Source of the DNA: Roseomonas sp.
GTDB lineage: Bacteria > Pseudomonadota > Alphaproteobacteria > Acetobacterales > Acetobacteraceae
Direction: 5' to 3'
Assembly: GCA_020250005.1 (NCBI GenBank)
Contig: JADCES010000123.1
Coordinates: 1-48,168 of the forward strand
Length of the DNA stretch: 48,168 nt
This document shows positions 35,850 to 43,617 of the stretch, piece by piece (position 1 is the stretch's first letter; each line of letters opens with the position of its first letter). A model generated the notes under the pieces. It saw only the letters and a list, made by a program, of their open reading frames with translations, was not told where the DNA came from and did no database searches. The translations under genes were made by a program, and so were the position numbers.

Positions 35850-36661
35850 GGGCGGGAAGCCTCCGGGTTGGGCGAACTGGTCCAGGGCGGCAGCCGCCCC
35901 AGACGATTTTCGAATATGGCGAACCATTGCGGCGCGCCAGGGGGGGCGGGCAGCAAAATGCCGCGCCGGTCGGTGGGGAAGCGGGCCTTGGTCACCGCAT
36001 CGCGGATATTCCCGCCAATGGCTTCCACCATGCCGTGATGGTTGCGGATGACAATATCGCAATGCATGGGCCGAAACCGCCCCTGATCGCCGGCGCGGTC
36101 CTGCCAATGGGCCAGCGGCGCGCGTGACCGATCGGCGCAGAGCAAATCCCCCGGTGCGGCAACGCGGTCCTGTACGCGATGTGGGATGAAGGGCGCCTCG
36201 CGCGGAAATTCCCGCGCATCGGCGATCATGCCATCAATGCTGGTGCCATGCGCGGCAGAGGGCGGGAATTCACGCGCATCAATCCCGGCGCTGCGCATGA
36301 CAAAGGAAATGAAGGCGGCCGACCAGGCATCCTGCTGCCATTGCCCTTCATAGCCCGCGCGGAAAAGCGCGCGATTGCGCGTGATGATGCCTCGGCCTTC
36401 CGGCACGGCCTGCCAATAGGCTTGCAGGCGCGGAAAGCCGGTGGGGTCCGATTCCTGCGCCGGCCCCGGCCGCCGGTCCGACACTTGCCGCCCCCATTCT
36501 TCCCATTCCGCGATGGCGATGCGGAGCATTCTCTCCCGCGCCAGTGGCGGGTAGGAAAGCGGTGGTTCCTTGGGCGCTGGCGGCGCCACGGCGCAGGCCG
36601 TAAGCAGCACCGTCAGCAGCAATGCCAGATAAAGCCGGGCCTTCAGCATGCTTGTGTTCAA
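35846..36661 (-). CDS. DUF2272 lipoprotein
   Basis: A 271-residue predicted lipoprotein. The signal ends in the lipobox LLTAC, so Cys should carry the lipid in the envelope. The rest matches the DUF2272 pattern: AYWQAVPEGRGIITRNRAL, WSAAFISFVMRSAGI, PHRVQDRVAAPGDLLCADRS, and HCDIVIRNHHGMVEAIGGN. A Cys and a His stand in an arrangement that suggests an NlpC/P60-like peptidase fold, though no activity is established. The TTG at 36661 overlaps the upstream stop; the ATG at 36649 gives an equally good signal peptide starting MLKARLYL. The stop overlaps the flavin oxidoreductase start. Confidence 0.82.
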   Translation of the reverse strand: MNTSMLKARLYLALLLTVLLTACAVAPPAPKEPPLSYPPLARERMLRIAIAEWEEWGRQVSDRRPGPAQESDPTGFPRLQAYWQAVPEGRGIITRNRALFRAGYEGQWQQDAWSAAFISFVMRSAGIDAREFPPSAAHGTSIDGMIADAREFPREAPFIPHRVQDRVAAPGDLLCADRSRAPLAHWQDRAGDQGRFRPMHCDIVIRNHHGMVEAIGGNIRDAVTKARFPTDRRGILLPAPPGAPQWFAIFENRLGRLPPWTSSPNPEASRP

Positions 36662-37434
36662 GCCTTATCCAGCGAAGCAAAGGCTTCCTGCGCAATATTC
36701 AGCGCCTTCAGCATGAAGGCAAAGCCGTTGTAAGGCCCGCCCTGAATCAGCGCTTCAATAATGTCATGCCGACTGGCACCGATATTGAGCGCGGAGAGGA
36801 TGAATTTGCGCAGCAGAATATCGTGATCCAGCGCGGCGAAGGACGCCACGGCACATAGCGCGCGCAAGCGCCGATCCAACCCGGGCCGATCCCAGATTTC
36901 GCCGTAACAATATTGCACCACCAGCGGATAAATACTGCCTGTGGCGGGATTATCCGGCGCGGCATGGCCTTCATGCCGGCGTTCGGCATGCAGCGCGCCT
37001 TGCAAATCGCGGCCGCGTTCCATCAGCACTTCCAGCGCATCAGTACGCGGCGCATGGGGTTCAAGGGTGATGCCTGCCTCCGCAAAGACCGCCAAGGCAG
37101 TTTCCAGCGCAGTTTCAGATGCCGCGAAGCCGCGATAAATGCCGATCTGGATCAGGATTTCCACAATGGCGCGGGCCGTCAGGCCAAGCTTCAGCGCGGC
37201 TGCAATGTGGCGGCGAAGCTGCGCCTGGTTTTGCAGGGAACAGAGCACGGCGAGCGTCACCGCCATGCGGTCCGGGCGCGAAAGCCCTGGGCGGTTCCAA
37301 ATATTGCCGTAGACGAGTTCCGCCATCAGATCGCCAAAGCCAAGGGCACCATTGATGAGCGCCGCTTCACCCGCGCCAAAAATCTCGGCGCGCAAGGCCA
37401 CGCCGGTTCGGTTCAAATCATCGCGTTGTGTCAT
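36658..37434 (-). CDS. carboxymuconolactone decarboxylase family protein, two domains
   Basis: A 258-residue protein with two carboxymuconolactone decarboxylase-like helical units. The first lies around residues 25-115 (GFGDLMAELVYGNIWNRPGLSRPDRMAV, CSLQNQAQLRRHIAAAL, AIVEILIQIGIYRGF). The second is in the C-terminal half (VVQYCYGEIWDRPGL, LRALCAVASFAALDH, IIEALIQGGPYNGF). No CxxC pair is present, so this is not an AhpD-type peroxidase; it resembles the PcaC-like branch. No protocatechuate-pathway genes are near, so the reaction is unknown. The gene heads the coupled lipoprotein/flavin oxidoreductase/selO cluster, overlapping the next start at 36658-36661. Confidence 0.87.
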   Translation of the reverse strand: MTQRDDLNRTGVALRAEIFGAGEAALINGALGFGDLMAELVYGNIWNRPGLSRPDRMAVTLAVLCSLQNQAQLRRHIAAALKLGLTARAIVEILIQIGIYRGFAASETALETALAVFAEAGITLEPHAPRTDALEVLMERGRDLQGALHAERRHEGHAAPDNPATGSIYPLVVQYCYGEIWDRPGLDRRLRALCAVASFAALDHDILLRKFILSALNIGASRHDIIEALIQGGPYNGFAFMLKALNIAQEAFASLDKA

Positions 37435-37525
37435 TGCTCACCCCTTCTGGCGCGGGGGCAAGCTAACGCCCTGCTTGGATCAGGCAAGCGCCGGGGGCCT
37501 TCCCCTGCGCGCCTAGACGGTCCAC

Positions 37526-38173
37526 ATGAGGATCATGTTCCGCCGCGCCTTGCTTGCCGCCCCGCTTTTGCTGCCGCTCCCCGCCCTGGCTCAGGCCCAG
37601 GCGGCAGCGCTTTCTGAACGTGACCGGCGCGATATCGCCGCCGTTGAGGCGTATTTGAACCGGCTGACCACACTCCGCGCGCGGTTTCTGCAAATTGCGC
37701 AGAATGGAGCGTCCGCGCAGGGCTGGGCCTATATCTCTCGCCCTGGGCGGATGCGGTTTGATTATGACCCGCCCGAGCCGCTGCTGCTGGTGGCGGATGG
37801 CAATCAATTCCTGCTCTATGACCGGGAATTGAAGGCGCCCACCACGCTGCCCACCAGCGCCACGCCGCTTGGGATGCTGCTGCGCCCAGAAATTCGGCTT
37901 TCGGGCGATGTCACCATCAGCCGCATCCAGCGCGATGGCGGGTTTTTGCGCATCACGCTGTTCCGTACCAATGACCCGCGAGAGGGGTCCTTGACCCTGG
38001 TGTTCCAGCCGGAACCGTTGGAATTGCGCCAATGGGCGGTGCTGGACGCCCAGGGGCGCGAAACCCGGGTGACGCTGACGCAGATTGAAACCGGGCTGGC
38101 GCTGAATGCGCGCATGTTCCAGTTCAACCATCCGCAGTTTTTTGAACCGGGCGGGGCGGGGGGGAGGCCGTAA
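37526..38173 (+). CDS. lolA: LolA-like outer-membrane lipoprotein carrier
   Basis: A 215-residue periplasmic protein of the LolA/LolB fold that should ferry lipoproteins from the inner to the outer membrane. A Sec signal peptide ends near residue 25 (PLPALAQAQA). The mature part has IAAVEAYLNRLTTLRARFLQ, GWAYISRPGRMRFDYDPPEPLLLVADG, the strand with FLLYDRELK, and TLVFQPEPLELRQWAVLDAQGRETRVTL. It resembles the family along its whole length. ATG 37526 is used; ATG 37535 three codons later is possible. It precedes secB after 87 bases, both genes concerning export through the envelope. No lolCDE genes are nearby. Confidence 0.88.
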   Translation: MRIMFRRALLAAPLLLPLPALAQAQAAALSERDRRDIAAVEAYLNRLTTLRARFLQIAQNGASAQGWAYISRPGRMRFDYDPPEPLLLVADGNQFLLYDRELKAPTTLPTSATPLGMLLRPEIRLSGDVTISRIQRDGGFLRITLFRTNDPREGSLTLVFQPEPLELRQWAVLDAQGRETRVTLTQIETGLALNARMFQFNHPQFFEPGGAGGRP

Positions 38174-38260
38174 TCGCTTCGTTTGCCGCCCTGCCCCCCG
38201 CGTGCTACCGCCCGGCGCAATCAGGCGGCTCTGCCCGCCCCCGCTTCGAAAGGCTTTGTC

Positions 38261-38773
38261 ATGTCCGAACAAACCGCCGCTCCTCGGCCCGCCAATGGCC
38301 CCGGGCAAATGGCGCCCAGCCCCATTACGCTCAATCTGCAATACACCAAGGACCTTTCCTTCGAAGTGCCGGGCGCGCCGCAGATTTTCATCAACCTGCG
38401 CGAAGCCCCCAAGGTTGACATTGCGCTGGATGTCCAGGCCCGCCGCCTGCAGGAAGGCCAGGAGAATTTTGAGGTTACGCTACAAATTCGCTGCGAAGCC
38501 AAGATCGGCACCGAAACCCCGGCTTTCATTGCGGAGCTGGTCTATTGCGGCATTTTCACCCTGAACGGCATCGCGCCCGAGATGATGGAACCCGTGCTGC
38601 TGGTGGAATGCCCGCGCCTGCTTTTCCCCTTCGCGCGCAATATCCTGGCCGAGGTCACCCGCGATGGCGGCTTCCCGCCCGTGATGCTGGCGCCGATTGA
38701 TTTCGTCGCTCTTTGGCAGAATCGCCGCGCGCAGCAGCAGGTTGCTGCCGCCCCTGCCCAAGGAAATGCCTGA
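38261..38773 (+). CDS. secB: protein-export chaperone SecB
   Basis: A 170-residue cytoplasmic chaperone that keeps preproteins unfolded and delivers them to SecA. The conserved core is visible: TLNLQYTKDLSFEVPGAP, NLREAPKVDIALDVQARRL, FEVTLQIRCEAKIG, AELVYCGIFTLNGI, LLVECPRLLFPFARNILAEVTRDGGFPPVMLAPIDF. The length and the extended Ala/Gln tail are typical of alphaproteobacterial SecB. ATG 38261 follows an AAAGG site; the frame is open further upstream without similarity. It likely shares a transcript with lolA. Confidence 0.97.
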   Translation: MSEQTAAPRPANGPGQMAPSPITLNLQYTKDLSFEVPGAPQIFINLREAPKVDIALDVQARRLQEGQENFEVTLQIRCEAKIGTETPAFIAELVYCGIFTLNGIAPEMMEPVLLVECPRLLFPFARNILAEVTRDGGFPPVMLAPIDFVALWQNRRAQQQVAAAPAQGNA

Positions 38774-38784
38774 ATCTGCCGCTT

Positions 38785-38804
38785 GGGGGCGAAAAAACGC
38801 TCCC
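38785..38804 (+). terminator. possible hairpin after secB
   Basis: GGGGGCG (38785-38791) and CGCTCCC (38798-38804) pair over seven positions with one G-U wobble around an A6 loop, 11 bases past the secB stop. No T-run follows, so terminator function is uncertain. Confidence 0.3.
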
Positions 38805-38831
38805 TTGGGCGCTTTGAACCCTTGACCCCCG

Positions 38832-38854
38832 GCCCGCGCATGTCATGTGCGGGC
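38832..38854 (+). repeat. inverted repeat at the hemH start
   Basis: GCCCGCGCA and TGTGCGGGC match at eight of nine stem positions with a 5-base loop. It ends two bases before ATG 38857, so a folded mRNA would hide any ribosome site for hemH. It could limit translation or could be chance in GC-rich DNA. Confidence 0.35.
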
Positions 38855-38856
38855 GC

Positions 38857-39975
38857 ATGGATCAGATGATGCCCGCACCGCAGCGCCGCCATCGCCTGGC
38901 TATTGTGCTGTTCAACCTCGGCGGACCCGATGCGCCGGAAAGCGTGCGGCCATTCCTGGTGAACCTGTTCACCGACCCGGCCATTCTGCGCGTGCCGGGC
39001 TTCATCCGCCCCTGGCTTGGCCGGCTGATCGCCTGGCGCCGCACCAAGCCGGCGCAGGAAAACTACGCCGTGCTGGGCGGGCGTTCGCCGCTGTTGGAAC
39101 TGACAGAAGAACAGGCGCGCAGCCTGGAAGTGGCCCTGGCTGATGAAGCCGGGACCGAGACGCGCTGCTTTGTTGCCATGCGCTATTGGCACCCCATGAG
39201 CGATGAATGCGCCCGCGCCGTGAAGGATTGGGCGCCGGATCGCATTTTGCTGGTGCCGCTCTATCCGCAATTCTCCACCACTACCACGGGTTCAAGCCTG
39301 GTGGCTTGGCAGGATGCGACGCGCAAGATCGGGCTGGATGTACCGACCACGGCGCTTTGCTGCTGGCATTCAGATCAGGGTTTTGCGGCGGCCACCGCGC
39401 GGCTGGTGCGGGAAGCCTATGCAAAGGCGCGCGCGGAATTGCCGGCGGAAGTGCCGCTGCGCGTGCTGTTTTCCGCCCATGGCCTGCCGGAATCCATTGT
39501 GAAAGCGGGCGATCCCTATCAATGGCAGGTGGAACAGACAGTTGCTGCCGTGGTCGCTGAATTGGCGATGCCGGAGCTTGATCACATTGTCTGCTATCAA
39601 TCGCGCGTCACGCCTCAGGTCTGGATCGGGCCTTCCACGGAAGGCGAGATTGAACGCGCGGCAGAAGAAAAGGTGGCGATCCTGATCTGCCCGATCGCCT
39701 TTGTGTCGGAGCATTCCGAAACCCTGGTGGAATTGGATGTGGAATATCGGGAAGAGGCTGAGCATCTCGGCATTCCCGGCTATTTCCGTGTGCCGGCGCA
39801 GAATAGCGATCCGGCCTTCATCGCATCCCTCGCGCATCTGGTGCGCGGCGCCTTGCAATCCGGGCGCAGCCTTTGTTCCTTCGCCGGCGGGCGGCAATGC
39901 CCGAAGCAGCATCGCGATTGCCCGCATGAAAAGCTGCGCGTGGATAATCTGGCGCGCGCCAAAGCCGAGGCATGA
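38857..39975 (+). CDS. hemH: ferrochelatase with C-terminal cysteine motif
   Basis: Inserts ferrous iron into protoporphyrin IX, the last step of protoheme synthesis. The 372-residue form has LFNLGGPDAPESVRPFL, the active-site His208 in LFSAHGLPESIVKAGDPY, and the conserved C-terminal-side glutamate region FVSEHSETLVELDVEYRE. Cys340, Cys348 and Cys355 form a C-x7-C-x6-C tail (SLCSFAGGRQCPKQHRDC), matching the position of [2Fe-2S] ligands known in some ferrochelatases, for example Caulobacter and mycobacterial ones. Start choice is uncertain: ATGs at 38845, 38857 and 38866 are in frame and none has a strong ribosome site. Overlaps the HAD gene by four bases. Confidence 0.96.
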   Translation: MDQMMPAPQRRHRLAIVLFNLGGPDAPESVRPFLVNLFTDPAILRVPGFIRPWLGRLIAWRRTKPAQENYAVLGGRSPLLELTEEQARSLEVALADEAGTETRCFVAMRYWHPMSDECARAVKDWAPDRILLVPLYPQFSTTTTGSSLVAWQDATRKIGLDVPTTALCCWHSDQGFAAATARLVREAYAKARAELPAEVPLRVLFSAHGLPESIVKAGDPYQWQVEQTVAAVVAELAMPELDHIVCYQSRVTPQVWIGPSTEGEIERAAEEKVAILICPIAFVSEHSETLVELDVEYREEAEHLGIPGYFRVPAQNSDPAFIASLAHLVRGALQSGRSLCSFAGGRQCPKQHRDCPHEKLRVDNLARAKAEA

Positions 39976-40625
39976 AGCGCCCCGCCGCCATCCTGTTTGA
40001 TTGCGATGGTGTGCTCGCCGACACCGAATGGGTAGTGAATAAGATTGTCGCCGAGGAAATGACTCTGCGCGGCTGGCCCATGACGGCGGCCGAAGCGCGG
40101 GAGACATTTTTGGGTATGGCGCTGCCCGATATGCTGCCGCGGATTGAAGCGCGTGTTGGGTTGCTGCCGCCCGATTGGGCGCAGGAAATCTCGACCCTGA
40201 TTGCGCGGCGCATGGCGGAAGAAACGCTGGCCATTCCAGGCGCTTTGGAAGCAGTGCGTGCCTTGGCTGCGGCGGGTGTGCCGGTGGCGGTGGCTTCCAA
40301 TTCCTCGCGGTTTGAATTGGCGGCGAAGATGCGGAGCCTGGGATTGGCGCAGATTTTCGCCGGGCGGGTGTTTTCCTTTGAGGATGTGCCGCGCCCAAAG
40401 CCCTGGCCGGATATCTATCTGGCGGCGGCGGCGGCTTGCGGTGCGGCGCCTGAGGATTGCGTAGTGATTGAAGACAGCGTGCCCGGCGTACGCGCGGGCC
40501 GTGCGGCGGGATGCCGTGTGCTTGGTTTTTGCCATGAAAGTCCCGCTGCGGTGCTGGCGGCGCATGGGGCGGAGCCTTTTGCGGATATGGCGGCGCTGCC
40601 GGGGTTGTTGTTGGGGGGCGGTTGA
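39972..40625 (+). CDS. HAD superfamily phosphatase (beta-phosphoglucomutase-like)
   Basis: A 217-residue HAD hydrolase with an alpha-helical C1-type cap. Motif I is FDCDGVLADTE with nucleophile Asp10 and Asp12, motif II is VASNSSR, motif III is the Lys in RPKPWPD, and motif IV is VIEDSVPGVRAG. The arrangement matches phosphoglycolate phosphatase and beta-phosphoglucomutase relatives. Given the glyoxylate-related genes elsewhere in the window a phosphoglycolate substrate is tempting, but sequence cannot settle it. The ATG overlaps the hemH stop (39972-39975), indicating co-translation with a heme gene. Confidence 0.9.
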   Translation: MKRPAAILFDCDGVLADTEWVVNKIVAEEMTLRGWPMTAAEARETFLGMALPDMLPRIEARVGLLPPDWAQEISTLIARRMAEETLAIPGALEAVRALAAAGVPVAVASNSSRFELAAKMRSLGLAQIFAGRVFSFEDVPRPKPWPDIYLAAAAACGAAPEDCVVIEDSVPGVRAGRAAGCRVLGFCHESPAAVLAAHGAEPFADMAALPGLLLGGG

Positions 40626-40649
40626 TCCGGTCTTGCGGAAGAAGCAGCC

Positions 40650-41270
40650 ATGACCCTGCGCGCTTGGTTCAGTTTCAAGGGGCGCATCAGTCGCAAGACC
40701 TGGTGGCTTTACTATTTTTTGGTGCCGTTAGGCATCAATGTCAGCGTCGCCATATTGGATGATTTCGTCCTACAGAAAAATTTTTTTGGGGAGCGTTTTG
40801 TTCATTCATCCGTGATGCCCTTGACCGCGATAGCCATTAGCCTCTGGGTGACAATGGCCGGCCAAACTAAGCGCTGGCATGATAGAGGCAAAACTGGCTG
40901 GGCCGTTTTGTTTACAATGATCCCGAGCTTATTGATGGCCGCACCCCTTTTGTATGCTAATCGCGTTCCCGAGGAGTACTGGTTAATTTTATTGATTTCA
41001 TGCCTACCATTTATCTCGGTCTTCCTGTTTCCCTTTCTTGTCATCCGCGAGATCCGGGACGCCGAGATCGCCATCTTGTATGAGCCGATGAAATTCTTGT
41101 TGGCATTCGTGGTGTTGTCCCTACCTGTTCTCCTCTTATTGCTGGGGGGTGGGTTAATGGTGTTTGTCGGCGGATTTATGCGAGGTGTTTCGGGCCCCAA
41201 CCGCTTCGGCCCTGATCCACTGGCGCCTCTGCCTTCTGCAAATATTGCGCTTCCGCCTTCGCCTCATTAG
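40650..41270 (+). CDS. DUF805 membrane protein, AT-rich interior
   Basis: A 206-residue membrane protein of the DUF805 family. The start MTLRAWFSFKGRISRKTWWLYYFLVPLG and the end GPNRFGPDPLAP are the family signature and match the next gene. Between them are about four or five hydrophobic segments, including extra ones not in the neighbour. The stretch from about 40740 to 41160 is clearly AT-richer than its surroundings, with codons such as TTA, AGA and AAT. That fits relaxed selection or acquired sequence between two GC-rich ends. The ribosome site GGAAGAAG precedes ATG 40650. The function of the family is unknown. Confidence 0.85.
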   Translation: MTLRAWFSFKGRISRKTWWLYYFLVPLGINVSVAILDDFVLQKNFFGERFVHSSVMPLTAIAISLWVTMAGQTKRWHDRGKTGWAVLFTMIPSLLMAAPLLYANRVPEEYWLILLISCLPFISVFLFPFLVIREIRDAEIAILYEPMKFLLAFVVLSLPVLLLLLGGGLMVFVGGFMRGVSGPNRFGPDPLAPLPSANIALPPSPH

Positions 41271-41301
41271 CTTTGGTTCAGGGATTGAGGAGCAAAAGCC
41301 C

Positions 41302-41853
41302 ATGACCCTGGCGCAATGGTTCAGCTTCAATGGCCGCATCAGCCGCAAGACCTGGTGGATTTTCTATTTCCTCATCCCGATCGGCATCAACATCGCCGCC
41401 AGCGGTTTGGATGGGATGATCTCCAGCCCGAGGAATGCCTTGCCCGATAAGTCAGGCATGGGGGATGTTGGCTTGGGGCCATTTGGCATTATTGCTGCCT
41501 TGGGTGGGTTTTGGATTGCGTTGGCCGGACAGGCCAAGCGTTGGCATGACCGGGACAAATCCGCCTGGTGGGTCTTGGTCTATTTCATCCCCCTGATCGG
41601 CTGGCTTTGGTCCTTCATCGTCGCGGGTTTTCTGCGCGGCACGCCTAGCTATAACCGCTTCGGTCCTGACCCGTTGGCGCCGGAGCTTCCTCCCGGAGGC
41701 TATGGCGGTGGCTATCAACCGCCCTATCCGCAGCAAGCACCGGGGGGTTGGCAGCCGCAAGGGCCTCCGCCGCCACCTTCCGGGGGGTGGGGCGCACCGC
41801 CGCCCCCACCGCCTCAGGGCGGGGGCAGCGTGCCGCCCATTCGCCGGGGCTGA
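41302..41853 (+). CDS. DUF805 membrane protein with Pro/Gly-rich tail
   Basis: A 183-residue tandem relative of the preceding gene. The N-terminus (TLAQWFSFNGRISRKTWWIFYFLIPIG), the loop QAKRWHDRDKSAWWVL and NRFGPDPLAPELPPGG match the family. Three or four membrane segments are present. The last about 50 residues are a low-complexity tail rich in Pro, Gly and Gln (PPYPQQAPGGWQPQGPPPPP), probably disordered and cytoplasmic. ATG 41302 has a GAGGAG ribosome site; the frame is open upstream over the previous gene's 3' end. The tail could bind proteins, but no partner is known. Confidence 0.87.
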   Translation: MTLAQWFSFNGRISRKTWWIFYFLIPIGINIAASGLDGMISSPRNALPDKSGMGDVGLGPFGIIAALGGFWIALAGQAKRWHDRDKSAWWVLVYFIPLIGWLWSFIVAGFLRGTPSYNRFGPDPLAPELPPGGYGGGYQPPYPQQAPGGWQPQGPPPPPSGGWGAPPPPPPQGGGSVPPIRRG

Positions 41854-41902
41854 ACCGCGCGGCGTGATTTCCCTGGCGCGCTTTCCGCGTTAAGGAAGCC
41901 GC

Positions 41903-43591
41903 GTGCCCGATACCTCCCCGCCGCTCGATCGCCTATCGGAAGCCGAGGCCGCGCCGGAACAAGCCAAGCGCGGCTTCTCCCCGCTGCTCAGGCGCATTTT
42001 GCTGCTGAATGCGCTGCCGCCGGCCTTGCTCGCGGCATCGCTGCTGTACCTCGACCAATATCAGAACGCGCTTTTGGGCGCAGAGGTTGAGGCCATGCGC
42101 ACCCAGGCGCGCATCTATGCCGGCGCCATCGCCGAAGCCGCGGTGCGGCCGGAAGGCGAACGCTATGTGCTGCAATTGGAAGCGGCGCGGCCCTTGCTGC
42201 GGCGCCTGGTGGACCCTTCGCCAAATACCCAGGCGCGGTTGTTGGACACGGCCGGCCTGCTGGTCGCCGATAGCCGGATTCGTGATGGTGTGGGCGGCGC
42301 GGTGATTGCCGAACCCTTGCCGCCGCCGGAACCACGCGGCGCGCTGACCTCAACCGTCGCGGGTGTTTACGAAAAGCTGGTCGGCATGTTCCCCGCGCTG
42401 CTGCGCGGGCGCGGCGGGCCTGGGATGGTGGTGGATAGCGCGCCCGATGCGCCGGATTTCGATTGGCTGCCCGATCTTGGCCCTGATCGGCGGGAAGAAT
42501 TGCGCATGGCGCTGGAAGGCGGCGTCACCCCCTATATCCGCCGCAGCGCCGATGGTCGGCTGCTGGTGAGTGTCGCGGAACCGGCACTGCGTGGCCCGCA
42601 AAGTGTCGGCATTGTGCTGCTGACGCGTGAAGCGCGCGAAGTGGATCGGCGGCTCTTTGAAATCCGCGCCTCAGTCCTGCTGCTTTTCGCAACCGCGCTG
42701 ATCCTGACGGTCGCACTTTCGCTCTTTCTGGCGCGCACCATCGCGACACCCATGCTTGACCTGGCGCAGGCGACGCAGCGCATCCGCGAAGGTGAAGGCC
42801 GCGCGCAATCCGTCCCCGATGCGCTGCTGAAGCGCAATGATGAAATCGGTGTGCTGGCAAGGGATTTGCAGAACTCCGCCCGCGCGCTTTGGGCGCGGAT
42901 TGACGCCAATGAACGCTTTGCCGCCGATGTCGCGCATGAATTGCGCAACCCGCTGACAAGTGTACGGAGCGCCATTGAAACGCTGCGCCGTGTGGAAGAC
43001 CCGGCCAGTCGTAACAGGCTGCTCGCGATCATTGCCGATGATGCGGTGCGCATGGATCGGCTGATCGGCGATATCAGCGATTCATCCCGCGTGGATGCGG
43101 AGCTGTCGCGCACCATCTCAACGCCCGTGGATGTCGCGCCCATCCTGGCGGCCCTTGCCGAGTTGCATGCGGCCACGCGGGATGATGATGACCCGATGGT
43201 CGTACTGGAAGCGCCCGAAGGCCCCTTGGTGGTGCGTGGCGTTGAAGGGCGCATTGTGCAGGTGTTTCGCAACCTTTTGGGCAATGCGCTTTCCTTCAGC
43301 CCGCCGCGCGGCATGGTGAAAGTCACCGCGCGCCCCGCCGGCGCCATGCTGGAAGTCGTGGTGGAAGACCAAGGCCCCGGCATTCCCGAACAGAAGCTTG
43401 AGGGCATTTTTGAGCGTTTCTATTCCGAGCGCCCGAGCGGAGAGCGCTTCGGCCAGCATTCCGGCCTTGGCCTTTCCATTAGTCGCCAGATCGTGGAGGG
43501 CCTGCGCGGGCGCATCTCCGCCGAGAATATCCGCGATGCCGCCGGCACCGTGACCGGGGCGCGCTTCACGGTGCTGCTGCCCATCGCCTGA
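41903..43591 (+). CDS. ChvG-like membrane sensor histidine kinase
   Basis: A 562-residue two-component sensor kinase resembling ChvG/ExoS, which senses acidity or envelope stress in other alphaproteobacteria. Membrane segments lie at about residues 28-50 and 250-275, enclosing a periplasmic stimulus-sensing domain. A HAMP linker follows, then the H-box FAADVAHELRNPLTSVRSAIE with phosphorylated His345. The ATPase domain has N-box RNLLGNALSF, G1 DQGPGIPEQ and G2 GLGLSIS. The start is GTG 41903 with a TAAGGA site. The expected response regulator (ChvI), usually adjacent, is absent from this neighbourhood. Confidence 0.9.
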   Translation: MPDTSPPLDRLSEAEAAPEQAKRGFSPLLRRILLLNALPPALLAASLLYLDQYQNALLGAEVEAMRTQARIYAGAIAEAAVRPEGERYVLQLEAARPLLRRLVDPSPNTQARLLDTAGLLVADSRIRDGVGGAVIAEPLPPPEPRGALTSTVAGVYEKLVGMFPALLRGRGGPGMVVDSAPDAPDFDWLPDLGPDRREELRMALEGGVTPYIRRSADGRLLVSVAEPALRGPQSVGIVLLTREAREVDRRLFEIRASVLLLFATALILTVALSLFLARTIATPMLDLAQATQRIREGEGRAQSVPDALLKRNDEIGVLARDLQNSARALWARIDANERFAADVAHELRNPLTSVRSAIETLRRVEDPASRNRLLAIIADDAVRMDRLIGDISDSSRVDAELSRTISTPVDVAPILAALAELHAATRDDDDPMVVLEAPEGPLVVRGVEGRIVQVFRNLLGNALSFSPPRGMVKVTARPAGAMLEVVVEDQGPGIPEQKLEGIFERFYSERPSGERFGQHSGLGLSISRQIVEGLRGRISAENIRDAAGTVTGARFTVLLPIA

Positions 43592-43617
43592 TCGTGCTTC
43601 CCAGGCCGCGCTTTCAT

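Noticed and set aside
35850-36107. 86-codon upstream extension of the flavin oxidoreductase
   Set aside because: It overlaps the DUF2272 gene, has no family similarity, and GTG 35849 is placed at a coupled GTGA junction with a GGAGG site.
41700-41850. Repetitive CCG/GGC-rich DNA at the end of the second DUF805 gene
   Set aside because: It encodes the protein's Pro/Gly-rich low-complexity tail rather than a separate DNA repeat or CRISPR-like array.
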